From: Actinomycetes bacterium
GTDB taxonomy: Bacteria > Actinomycetota > Actinomycetes > Streptosporangiales > Streptosporangiaceae
Assembly: GCA_021792855.1 (NCBI GenBank)
Contig: JAJYTW010000004.1
Location: 1 to 53,191 of the forward strand
Length of the DNA stretch: 53,191 nucleotides
Direction of reading: 5' to 3'
Below, one piece after another: positions 17,612 to 25,009 of this stretch. Numbering within the stretch: position 1 is the first letter of the stretch; every line of letters starts with the position of its first letter. The notes under the pieces are model-generated. The model was not told the DNA's origin. It ran no database searches and worked only from the letters and a program-made list of their open reading frames with translations. The translations under genes and the position numbers were made by a program.

Positions 17612-17638
17612 CTCCCGGGCAGACTTATCTCCCGGGAG
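17612..17638. promoter_or_regulatory. 8-bp inverted repeat between divergent GT2 and flippase genes
   Basis: CTCCCGGG and CCCGGGAG are separated by 11 bases, and flanking AAACCT/AGGTTT could form a competing outer pair. The site sits in the only intergenic space that can hold promoters for both transcription units of this part of the locus. It may be an operator or a 5'-leader hairpin. Confidence 0.4.
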
Positions 17639-17729
17639 TCACGAGGTTTCTGGTTGATCATAATCACTAGTCATGCTGCATTCCATTTACTCTTCATGAC
17701 CTTCGTTAATTAGAAATTGATTCCACCAC

Positions 17730-19403
17730 ATGGAGGCGAAATCCAGACAGGTCGAGTCAGGGTCCGGGCCGGGTCGCCGGCGGGCCCGAAGAGGATCGCC
17801 GACCGGGTGGGCCCGAGACCAGCGACCCGGCCGGCCGATGGCCGGTAGGCACCGGAAGCGGCCCGGCCAGGGCGGCCAGGCTGCGCTGGCCACCCGGGCG
17901 TCCCGGGCACTCGGCTTCAGTTTCGTCAGCAACCTGGCCGGGCGACTGGGCACCCTGCCGGTCGGGATCGTGCTCGCGCGCCTGCTCGGGCCGCACTCGT
18001 TCGGCACCTTCGCGGTGGCACTGCTGGCCCTGATGGCACTGCTGCGGTTCAACGACCTGAACGTCGGCCTGGCCATCGTGCGGTGGGAGCGCGACCCGGC
18101 CGAGATCGCCCCGACCGTGGCCACCATCTCGGTGGCCGCCAGCCTGTGCGTCTATGCCGGGTGCTTCGCGGGCGCGCCGGCGTTCGCCGCGGCGATGGGC
18201 GCCCCGGCCGCCGCCGGCGTGCTCCGCGTGCTGGCGCTGAACGTGATCGTGGACGGCCTGGTCGCCACCCCCGCCGCGCTGATGCAGCGGCAGTTCCGGC
18301 AGGACCGGAAGATGATCGCCGACCAGGTCAACAACTGGCTGGGCGCGGCCGTGTCGATCGCGCTGGCGGCCCAGGGGTATGGCGCGATGAGCCTGGCGGT
18401 CGGCCGGATGACCGGGGCGGCGGTCTCGGCGGTGCTGTTCTTCGCGTTCTCCCCGCTGCCGGTGCGGTTCGGCTGGGATCGGCAGGTCGCCAGGAGTCTG
18501 CTCAGGTTCAGCCTCCCGCTGGCCGGATCGAGCCTGATCATGTTCGCGGTGACCAACGTCGACCAGATCGTGGTTGGCCACCTGCTCGGCGCCACCGACC
18601 TCGGCTATTACGCGCTGGCTGTGAACCTGGCGGCCTGGCCGGTGGCGATCTTCTCCCGGCCCGCCCGGAGCGTCGCTCCGGCCGTGTTCTCCCGGATGCA
18701 GCACCACCCGGCGGCGATGCGGGGCGGATTCCTCGCCGCGGCCGGGTTGCTGGCCGCGGTCACCGTGCCGATCTGCCTGTTCATCTCCGGGGCCCGCGCG
18801 CCGCTGATCGGACTGGTCTACGGCGCGAGGTGGCTGCCCGCCGCATCAGCGCTTGGCTGGCTGGCGGTGCTCGCCGCGCTCCGGATCGGATTCGAACTGT
18901 GCTACGACTACCTGGTCGTGCTCCGGCGATCCCGCGCGGTGCTCGTGATCCAGGTCATCTGGCTCGCCGCGCTGGCTCCGGCACTGGTCATCGGGACCGA
19001 GGCGGGCGGCATCGCGGGTGCCGCCCTCGCCGGGGCCGCCGCGGCCGGCTGCGTCGTCGGGCCCGCTTACCTGATCGAGCTACGCCGGGTGGGCATCGGC
19101 GCCCGTCAGGTCGCCGGCCGGCTCTGGGCGCCGGCCGGCGTGGGCGCGCTGGTCACGCTGGCGGCCGCGCTGTCGGCCAGGACGATCACGCCGGACCTGG
19201 CCGCCCTGGCCGTCGGCGGGTTCGCGCTGCTGGCCGGCCTCGGCCTGCTCAGCCACTGGATCCGGCCCGGCATGTCCGCCCTGGGGCTGAACCTGCGGGC
19301 GGGCGCGCTCGCGCCCGGCCCGGCCGCGGCCGCCGGATCCCCCGGTGCGGCTCAGGTCGCGGGGGGCGGCTACCAGACGGCGGGGGTGCCGGGGGTCTCC
19401 TGA
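17730..19403 (+). CDS. Wzx-type polysaccharide flippase (MOP/PST family)
   Basis: About 557 residues with a basic cytoplasmic head of some 60 residues and then 12-14 membrane helices. The PST-family start is seen in SFVSNLAGRLGTLPVGIVLARLLGPHSFGTFAVALL. A later half shows FSLPLAGSSLIMFAVTNVDQIVVGHLLGATDLGYYALA, typical of TuaB/WzxC proteins. It should move lipid-linked repeat units across the membrane for polymerisation. ATG 17730 opens the frame; an internal ATG at 17838 would remove most of the basic head and is possible. It ends 28 bases from the convergent kinase gene. Confidence 0.87.
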   Translation: MEAKSRQVESGSGPGRRRARRGSPTGWARDQRPGRPMAGRHRKRPGQGGQAALATRASRALGFSFVSNLAGRLGTLPVGIVLARLLGPHSFGTFAVALLALMALLRFNDLNVGLAIVRWERDPAEIAPTVATISVAASLCVYAGCFAGAPAFAAAMGAPAAAGVLRVLALNVIVDGLVATPAALMQRQFRQDRKMIADQVNNWLGAAVSIALAAQGYGAMSLAVGRMTGAAVSAVLFFAFSPLPVRFGWDRQVARSLLRFSLPLAGSSLIMFAVTNVDQIVVGHLLGATDLGYYALAVNLAAWPVAIFSRPARSVAPAVFSRMQHHPAAMRGGFLAAAGLLAAVTVPICLFISGARAPLIGLVYGARWLPAASALGWLAVLAALRIGFELCYDYLVVLRRSRAVLVIQVIWLAALAPALVIGTEAGGIAGAALAGAAAAGCVVGPAYLIELRRVGIGARQVAGRLWAPAGVGALVTLAAALSARTITPDLAALAVGGFALLAGLGLLSHWIRPGMSALGLNLRAGALAPGPAAAAGSPGAAQVAGGGYQTAGVPGVS

Positions 19404-19431
19404 CCTGGCCGCCGCGCTGCTAGACGCCGCG

Positions 19432-21096
19432 CTAGGCGGGTCCTGACCGGTCCGCGACCACGGCACGGAGCCGGTCAAGCAGGGTCGTCTCGGTGAACGG
19501 CTTCTCCACGAAGGTCGCGCCTGGCTCCAGATCGCCCTGCGACGACAGCAGGTCCTGGTCGTAGCCGGACATGAAGACCGCGCGGACATCAGGCTGGCTC
19601 CGGCGGATCCCGGCGACGATCTCCCTGCCCCGCATCGGGGCGACGTCGATGTTGGCGAGCACGACGTCGACGTGCCCGCCCGCCCTGGCCAGTTCGACGG
19701 CCTCGGCGCCGCTCGCCGCCGCCAGCACCCGGAAGCCGTTGCGGCTCAGCATCCGCCTGGTCACCTCACGCATCGCGACGTCGTCATCGACCACCAGGAT
19801 GACCCTGCCGCCGCCCGCCGCCCGGTCGCCGCCGCCGGGGCCGGGATCCAGTGCCGACGCCACCGGCAGCAGGGCCGTGACCGTGGTGCCCGCGCCGTGC
19901 CGCGAGGCGATCCGGACGTCTCCGCCGGCCTGCGTGACTATCCCGTAGACGGTGGACAGCCCGAGGCCGGTGCCTGAGCCCTCCGCCTTGGTGGTGAAGA
20001 AGGGCTCGAAGACATGCTCGAGGATCGGCGCCGGGATTCCCATGCCGGTGTCCTGCACCGCCAGGCTGGTATACCGGCCGGGCACGAGCGCGACATCGCC
20101 CGGCCCGGCGGGAACGCTGCCGGACCCGGCCGCGAAATCCACGGTCGCGGTCCGGATGGTCAGCGTTCCGCCGGCCGGCATCGCGTCCCGCGCGTTCACC
20201 GCCAGGTTCATCAGCACCTGCTCGATCTGGCCGGGATCGGCCAGCACCGCCCCGACGTCCGGGCCCAGGTCGGTCACCAGGTCGACCCCTTCGCCCAGCG
20301 AGCGGCGCAGCAGGTCCTCCAGATCCCCGATGACCTCGTTCACGCTGATCAGGCTGGGCTCGACCGCCTCGCGGCGGGCAAACGCGAGGAGCTTCCTGGT
20401 CAGGTCCGTGCCGAGCCGGACCGCCCGGCTGATCTGCTCGAGGTCCGCCCGGACCGATCGTGCCCAGACATCCCGGTCCGGGGTCGTCCAGTCCCGCCCG
20501 TCCTCTGCCCGGGCTATCTCCTCATCGACAAATGAGGTGTAGCTGGAGATGACGTGCAGCAGGTTGTTGAAGTCGTGCGCGACGCCGCTGGCCAGGTGCC
20601 CGAGGCTTTCCATCCGCTCCAGGTAGTGCACCTGCCTGGCCATCTGCTCGCGATCCTGGCGGGCCTGCGCCTCCAGCCTGGCCTGCTCGGCCTCGGCCGC
20701 CAGCCTGACCCGCTCGGCCTCGGCGGCTACCCGGTCCGATACATCCCTGATCGCGGCGAGCACCAGCATCTCGTCATCGATCTCGACCGCGGACAGCGAG
20801 ATGTCCGCCGGGAATTCCGTGCCGTCGCTGCGGATCGCGTGCAACTGCCCGCGTGCCCCCATCGCGCGGTGCACCGGGTTCCGCAGGTAGGCGGACCGGA
20901 AGTCCTCGTGCCTGGGCCGCGCTTCGGGCGGCAGGAGTATCTCGACCGGCTTGCCGACCAGGTCCTCCCTGCGGTAGCCGAGGGTCTCCTCGGCCTGGGA
21001 GTTCAGCAGCCTGATCCGGCCTTCCGTGGTGACGCAGACCATCGCGTCCGGCGCCGCCTCCAGCAAGGCGGCGGCGATAGCGCCAGCATTCTTCAT
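19432..21096 (-). CDS. PAS-domain hybrid histidine kinase with a receiver lacking its phospho-aspartate
   Basis: Domain order: PAS (about 5-125, with LLNSQAEETLGYRREDLVGKPVE), a coiled region, HisKA with H174 in GVAHDFNNLL, HATPase_c with N-box NLAVNARDAM, G1 DTGMGIP and G2 GSGTGLGLS, then a C-terminal receiver (about 430-554). The receiver keeps VDDD and the lysine of VEKPF, but the phospho-acceptor position reads VVLANID, with asparagine about residue 482. No membrane helix is seen, so it is a soluble sensor. ATG 21096 was chosen because the longer frame begins in a basic leader overlapping the upstream gene. It lies 58 bases after the receiver/H-box gene. Confidence 0.88.
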   Translation of the reverse strand: MKNAGAIAAALLEAAPDAMVCVTTEGRIRLLNSQAEETLGYRREDLVGKPVEILLPPEARPRHEDFRSAYLRNPVHRAMGARGQLHAIRSDGTEFPADISLSAVEIDDEMLVLAAIRDVSDRVAAEAERVRLAAEAEQARLEAQARQDREQMARQVHYLERMESLGHLASGVAHDFNNLLHVISSYTSFVDEEIARAEDGRDWTTPDRDVWARSVRADLEQISRAVRLGTDLTRKLLAFARREAVEPSLISVNEVIGDLEDLLRRSLGEGVDLVTDLGPDVGAVLADPGQIEQVLMNLAVNARDAMPAGGTLTIRTATVDFAAGSGSVPAGPGDVALVPGRYTSLAVQDTGMGIPAPILEHVFEPFFTTKAEGSGTGLGLSTVYGIVTQAGGDVRIASRHGAGTTVTALLPVASALDPGPGGGDRAAGGGRVILVVDDDVAMREVTRRMLSRNGFRVLAAASGAEAVELARAGGHVDVVLANIDVAPMRGREIVAGIRRSQPDVRAVFMSGYDQDLLSSQGDLEPGATFVEKPFTETTLLDRLRAVVADRSGPA

Positions 21097-21154
21097 CACG
21101 GTCCCCCGCTCTCCGCTCACCGTTCTCCCGGCCCCGGCACCCACGGCGATGCCG

Positions 21155-22351
21155 CTACCTTCCTGGCCGCCTGCCGATCGTGATCGTGGCTCGCCACGCG
21201 CCGTCGGCATAGTCCGTCTCGGCCGCACCGCCTAGCGCCCGGGCCAGGCCGCCGACCGCGGCACGGACGGCGGCGGCGTCCCCAGGCGATCCTCCGGGCT
21301 CCGGCGTCATGGCCGACAGTTCCAGCCTGATCGTGAGCTGGCGGGCAGCGCTGACCGCGATGGTGGCCTCGGAACTCTGGTCCGCCCCCACCGCAAGCAG
21401 CATGAGTTCGGCCACGTCGATCACGTCCCGGCGCTCGGCCGGGCTGAGGGTCGTCCCGCGCTCGTCGATGAGCACCTCGGGTGGCTCGGTCAGCAGGGCT
21501 CCCGCCCGGTCGCTGAGCACGTCGGCGAGCGCGTGCCCGTCGGGCACGGTCAGTCGGCCAGGCTCGGTCAGCCGCCGGAGCGACCCGACCGCCGTCGTCA
21601 GCCAGTTCGTCACCTCGTCGACGTACCCGGGCCGCTGGCCCGGGCCAGCGCTCCGCGCCTGCATCTGAAGTTCCAGGATGGCCGCGCTGACCTCCTGGAT
21701 CGGCCCGTCGTGCAGCCCCTCGGCAAGCTGGCGCCGGTCGCAAGCGCGCAACGCCCGGATGAGGTCGAGAAGCCGACCCGCCGCCCCGTCCTGCGCCGCC
21801 CCGTCCGGGCCCGGGACGTCCCGGGCCCGGACGTCAGGGGGATCGGCGCCCGTCGCGGGGATCGGGCGCTGTTCGGCGACCCGCGGACCGGCGGCGTGCC
21901 CCGGCGGACCGGCGGCGCCGGGATCGGCCGACGGCTCCGCCTGCGCGCCGCGGAGCAGCGACCGCACCGCGTCCTTGAGTTCGGCGGGCTGGAACGGCTT
22001 GGTCAGCACCGCGACGTCGGCGGGGATGCCGTCGGCCGATCCCCCGGTGAGCACCAGGCACCTGCCGACCAGCGTCGGATCCCGTTCCCGCAGCGCGTCG
22101 ATCAGGTCCAGGCCCCGGTCGCGGCCCAGCCTGGCGTCGACCAGTATCGCGGCGTAACGCGCTGGCTCCGCGTCACGCGCCTGGTCCAGCGTCGCCGCGA
22201 GCGTGACCTCGTAATCCTCCGCGCGCAGCGCCCGGCCGATAAGCTCACGCATCTCGGCCATGTCATCGACGACAAGAACGCTCGCGCGCGAACTCCCGAT
22301 GCCCGCGTCTCCGGCTCCCGCCGAGCGGTCAGGTTCCCGGCTCATCGTCAT
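21155..22351 (-). CDS. Receiver domain fused to an H-box domain with degenerate ATPase region
   Basis: The N-terminus is a canonical receiver: VLVVDDMAEM, phospho-acceptor D72 in ILVDARLG, T102 and K118 (LTKPF). After a linker rich in Gly, Ala and Pro comes a HisKA_3-like H-box, QLAEGLHDGPIQEVSA with H214. The C-terminal part has the spacing of an HATPase domain but no N-box asparagine and no DxGxG motif, so it should not bind ATP. It could therefore act as a phosphotransfer relay rather than a kinase. It is divergent from the DevR-like gene and upstream of the hybrid kinase in the same direction. Confidence 0.78.
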   Translation of the reverse strand: MTMSREPDRSAGAGDAGIGSSRASVLVVDDMAEMRELIGRALRAEDYEVTLAATLDQARDAEPARYAAILVDARLGRDRGLDLIDALRERDPTLVGRCLVLTGGSADGIPADVAVLTKPFQPAELKDAVRSLLRGAQAEPSADPGAAGPPGHAAGPRVAEQRPIPATGADPPDVRARDVPGPDGAAQDGAAGRLLDLIRALRACDRRQLAEGLHDGPIQEVSAAILELQMQARSAGPGQRPGYVDEVTNWLTTAVGSLRRLTEPGRLTVPDGHALADVLSDRAGALLTEPPEVLIDERGTTLSPAERRDVIDVAELMLLAVGADQSSEATIAVSAARQLTIRLELSAMTPEPGGSPGDAAAVRAAVGGLARALGGAAETDYADGAWRATITIGRRPGR

Positions 22352-22552
22352 CCCGAATCTCGTTTGCCTCCGATGACTTCATGTATTGTTAGTGTAACTC
22401 TGTGTAATTAAACGCACCGGGGCGCGGCGGTAAGAGAATTAATCTCACGCGATCGCACGACGCTTACTGACTTGCCATTCAAATTGCTGATCGGCTATTC
22501 AGGCGGATCGTGCTCGCCCGCCCCGCGGGACCGGGCTCAACGGGAGGCACGG
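22352..22552. promoter_or_regulatory. Divergent promoter region of the two-component genes
   Basis: The 201 bases between the receiver/H-box gene and the DevR-like gene contain an A+T-rich stretch (about 22376-22416 and 22430-22500), unlike the flanks. It should hold both promoters. A loose GGGACC...GGGCTC pair near 22528 is too weak to call a DevR site. Confidence 0.4.
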
Positions 22553-23221
22553 GTGGGCAGCAAGACCGGGCACCATCCCCCGATCAGAGTGTTCCTGCTC
22601 GATGACCACGAGATCGTGCGGCGCGGGCTTCGCCAGTTGCTGATCGCCGAGGACGACATCGAGGTGATCGGCGAGGCCGGCAGCGTCGCGTCCGCACTCC
22701 AGCAGGTACCCGAACTGCGGCCGGATGTCGCCGTGCTCGATGTCCGCCTGCCGGACGGCGACGGGATCTTCGTCTGCCGGGAAATCCGGTCCATGCTCCC
22801 GGAGACCGCGTGCCTGATGCTCACGTCCTACGGGGATGACCAGGCGATGGTCGGCTCCATCATGGCCGGGGCCGCCGGCTACGTCCTTAAGGCCTCGGAC
22901 GGGACCGACCTTGTCAGCGCGGTCCGCACCGTCGCCGCCGGGCTCTCGATGGTGGACACCCGCGCCGTGCACATGGTCATCGAGCGATTGCGTGAGCGGA
23001 CGGCGACCGTCGCGCCGTTGTCCGCGCTGACTGAGCAGGAACGACGGGTGCTCGATCTGATCGGCGAGGGGCTGACGAATCGTCAGATCGCCGAGCGGAT
23101 GTCACTGTCCGAGAAGACCGTGAAGAACTACGTGGCCTCGCTGCTATCCAAGCTGGGCATGCACCGGCGCAGCCAGGCAGCGGCCTATGTGGCCCGCCGG
23201 GCCGAGCGGCACGGCAACTGA
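22553..23221 (+). CDS. DevR/DosR-like NarL-family response regulator
   Basis: The receiver has D17-D18 (FLLDDHEIVRRGLRQLL), phospho-acceptor D63 in VAVLDVRLPDGDGI, T91 and K113. The LuxR-type helix-turn-helix reads LTEQERRVLDLIGEGLTNRQIAERM followed by SEKTVKNYVASLLSKLGMHRR. K188, K191 and N192 match the DNA-contact residues K179, K182 and N183 of M. tuberculosis DosR. Stretches such as GEAGSV, RPDVAVLDVRLPDG and GLTN-QIA-RM are nearly those of DosR. GTG 22553 is chosen because GGGAGG lies 5 bases upstream; an earlier in-frame start (22472) lacks one. It should activate genes with DosR-type boxes. Confidence 0.88.
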   Translation: MGSKTGHHPPIRVFLLDDHEIVRRGLRQLLIAEDDIEVIGEAGSVASALQQVPELRPDVAVLDVRLPDGDGIFVCREIRSMLPETACLMLTSYGDDQAMVGSIMAGAAGYVLKASDGTDLVSAVRTVAAGLSMVDTRAVHMVIERLRERTATVAPLSALTEQERRVLDLIGEGLTNRQIAERMSLSEKTVKNYVASLLSKLGMHRRSQAAAYVARRAERHGN

Positions 23222-23548
23222 GCGCGCACCCGGCGCCTCGCGCCCCCTCCGCCTCGCACCTCACCAGGTAACCGCATCCCTGCGCACCCCGCCAGGTAAC
23301 CCCGCCCTTAGCACCGCGGATTTACCGCGCCCAAGCCCTCAGGGCGACGCGGCCCCTTCCGGGTTGACCGTGCGCCTGCGCACCCCGGGTTGACCGTGCG
23401 CCTGCGCGGCAGGGCCATCGCGCCCGCCCGGCACCCGATCCGGGCGCGCCCCGCCGCACCGCTTCCCCGCGCGCCTCATCGCACCAACCGCGCGCCTCGT
23501 GCTGGCCAGTGCGCCAGGGCCGGCCAGCGCGCCAGGAGGCCGGCCGGC
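23222..23548. repeat. Repeat-rich gene-free stretch downstream of the DevR-like gene
   Basis: No plausible gene is present. A 21-bp sequence starting GGGTTGACCGTG occurs at 23361-23381 and 23387-23407, a period of 26 bp. CCAGGTAACC occurs at 23264-23273 and 23292-23301. The base composition is very rich in C. No clear hairpin terminator for the regulator gene was found. Confidence 0.6.
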
Positions 23549-23562
23549 AGGACTTTGTACCC
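23549..23562. promoter_or_regulatory. Outlying DosR-box-like unit upstream of the tandem array
   Basis: AGGACTTTGTACCC matches 10 of 14 positions of the DosR core. It lies 26 bp before the first unit of the 14-bp array, in the same orientation. Confidence 0.4.
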
Positions 23563-23574
23563 GGGCCGGGCGGC

Positions 23575-23644
23575 GGGACTAAATACCCGGGCTGAAATCA
23601 CCAGGACTGAATAACCGGGACTAAATAACCGGGCCGAATTAACA
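23575..23644. repeat. Five 14-bp tandem repeats resembling DevR/DosR boxes
   Basis: Units follow each other with exact 14-bp spacing: GGGACTAAATACCC (23575), GGGCTGAAATCACC (23589), AGGACTGAATAACC (23603), GGGACTAAATAACC (23617), GGGCCGAATTAACA (23631). The first matches the DosR core consensus at 12 of 14 positions, the fourth at 11. The array ends 105 bases before the first beta-helix gene and follows the DevR-like gene. It may be a cluster of regulator sites; decay of a neutral minisatellite is the alternative. Confidence 0.6.
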
Positions 23645-23749
23645 GTTCCAAAGCCCGTTCAGGACAGGGCATCTGGCTCTGCTCGCGAATCGAGAAATTG
23701 AGGAGTGTGGGACATGCATTAGCGACCTCGAAAGAAAAGAAGGCTAATC

Positions 23750-24769
23750 ATGTTCACCACAGCAGCAGCAAGCAGCGCGACCTCCACCGCCCAGTCCTCC
23801 CGCCGCGGCAAGCCTGCTCGGGCTCTGCTCACGCTGGCCGGGGCCGGCCTGCTGGCGTCCGGCGTCATGGCCGCCGGCCTCGCGGCCGGGCACGGCGCCA
23901 CCTCCGAGGCGGCGGTGACCAACTGCATGAAGTCCCCCAGTGCCTGTGGCTACCCCGACGCCAGCAACACTGGCGTCCCGGCCGGTACCACCCTGAAGAC
24001 GGTGGGCACGCAGGTCACCAAGGGCCCAGGCTGGTACTTCGACTCCCGCGGATGGGTCGTCGTCAACGGGAACGGGGCCGTGCTGAGCGGCCTGTACATC
24101 CCCTACGGCGTGAACATCGAGGCGTCCAACGTGACCTTGAAGAATGACAAGATCATGGTTGGCGGGCAGTCGGCCATCGCGGTGGCACTGCGGCACAGCA
24201 CCAACGCGACCGTCGAGAATTGCACGATCAGCGGCTTCAATTCTGGCAGCGAGCGAATGATGACCGGGGTCAAGGATGTCTTCGGCGACGCCACCGGCAC
24301 GCAGGTTCTCAACAACAACATCTCGAATTACGAGACGGGCGTTCAGTTGGGGGCGGGCCTGGTGCAGGGCAACTTCATCCACAATCCCGGTTACATCACC
24401 GCCGACCACACCAACGGCATCATGTCCAACGGCGGCGGCACCGCACTGCTGACCATCAACCACAACACCGTGTTCAACGACCGCGGTCAGACCGACGCCG
24501 TGGCACTGTTCGAGGACTTCGGCGTCCAGACCAACCGGAGGGTCACCAACAACCTGCTGGCCGGCGGCGGTTACAGCCTGTACGGCGGCCAGAAGCCCGG
24601 CGGTCCCGCCAGCAGCAACATCGTGATCAGCGGCAACCGATTCGGCACCGGGTACTTCGCCCAGGCCGGCCAGTACGGCCCGGTCACCCAGTTCGACTCC
24701 AGTGGGTCCGGCAACGTCTGGTCCGGCAACGTCTGGGACAGCAACGGCAGCGCAGTCTCGGCACCCTGA
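23750..24769 (+). CDS. Secreted right-handed parallel beta-helix protein (first paralogue)
   Basis: A Sec-type signal peptide is clear: basic SSRRGKPAR, then a hydrophobic LLTLAGAGLLASGVMAAGLAAG, with cleavage likely near residue 50-55. The rest has the short-strand, Asn/Gly-rich periodicity of right-handed beta-helix proteins (NIEASNVTLKNDKI, NATVENCTISGF, NNNISNYETGVQL, NIVISGNRFG). This fold is common among pectate lyases, alginate epimerases and other uronan-acting enzymes, but no catalytic set can be named. AGAAGG lies about 7 bases before the ATG. The gene sits inside a polysaccharide locus and has a related copy at 25010-26092. A perfect 21-bp hairpin follows it. Confidence 0.85.
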   Translation: MFTTAAASSATSTAQSSRRGKPARALLTLAGAGLLASGVMAAGLAAGHGATSEAAVTNCMKSPSACGYPDASNTGVPAGTTLKTVGTQVTKGPGWYFDSRGWVVVNGNGAVLSGLYIPYGVNIEASNVTLKNDKIMVGGQSAIAVALRHSTNATVENCTISGFNSGSERMMTGVKDVFGDATGTQVLNNNISNYETGVQLGAGLVQGNFIHNPGYITADHTNGIMSNGGGTALLTINHNTVFNDRGQTDAVALFEDFGVQTNRRVTNNLLAGGGYSLYGGQKPGGPASSNIVISGNRFGTGYFAQAGQYGPVTQFDSSGSGNVWSGNVWDSNGSAVSAP

Positions 24770-24789
24770 TCCCAGCGCGTAGCGCGCTG

Positions 24790-24832
24790 ACGCGGAGTCG
24801 CCCGCCGGCCTGGCCGGCGGGCGACTCCGCGT
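24790..24832 (+). terminator. Strong hairpin after the first beta-helix gene
   Basis: A perfect 21-bp inverted repeat (ACGCGGAGTCG...CGACTCCGCGT arms) has a 1-base centre at 24811 and starts 21 bases after the stop codon. There is no long T tract, as is usual in high-GC actinobacteria. It separates the two paralogues, so the second needs its own promoter. Confidence 0.85.
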
Positions 24833-25009
24833 CTTCTGAGCGTTCAGTCACCACTACGCCACTGACAGTTACTGGCATACTGGGCTCTGATCTGGCCCGG
24901 CCGACCTACCGCCTCCGGCGGGACGGCCGGTTCCGGGCCCATCCGCAGGCAACCGCGCCAGGCCTCCCGGCGGATCCCCGCCGGCAGGCGCGGAAGGGAC
25001 TGAACTCCG

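Noticed and set aside
23575-23644. Possible replication iterons or CRISPR
   Set aside because: No replication gene or spacers are near. The position between a regulator and a secreted-protein gene fits a regulatory array better.
24862-24881. CTGACA ... CATACT as a sigma-70 promoter for the second beta-helix gene
   Set aside because: The spacing between the two hexamers is only 8 bases, far from the usual 16-18.
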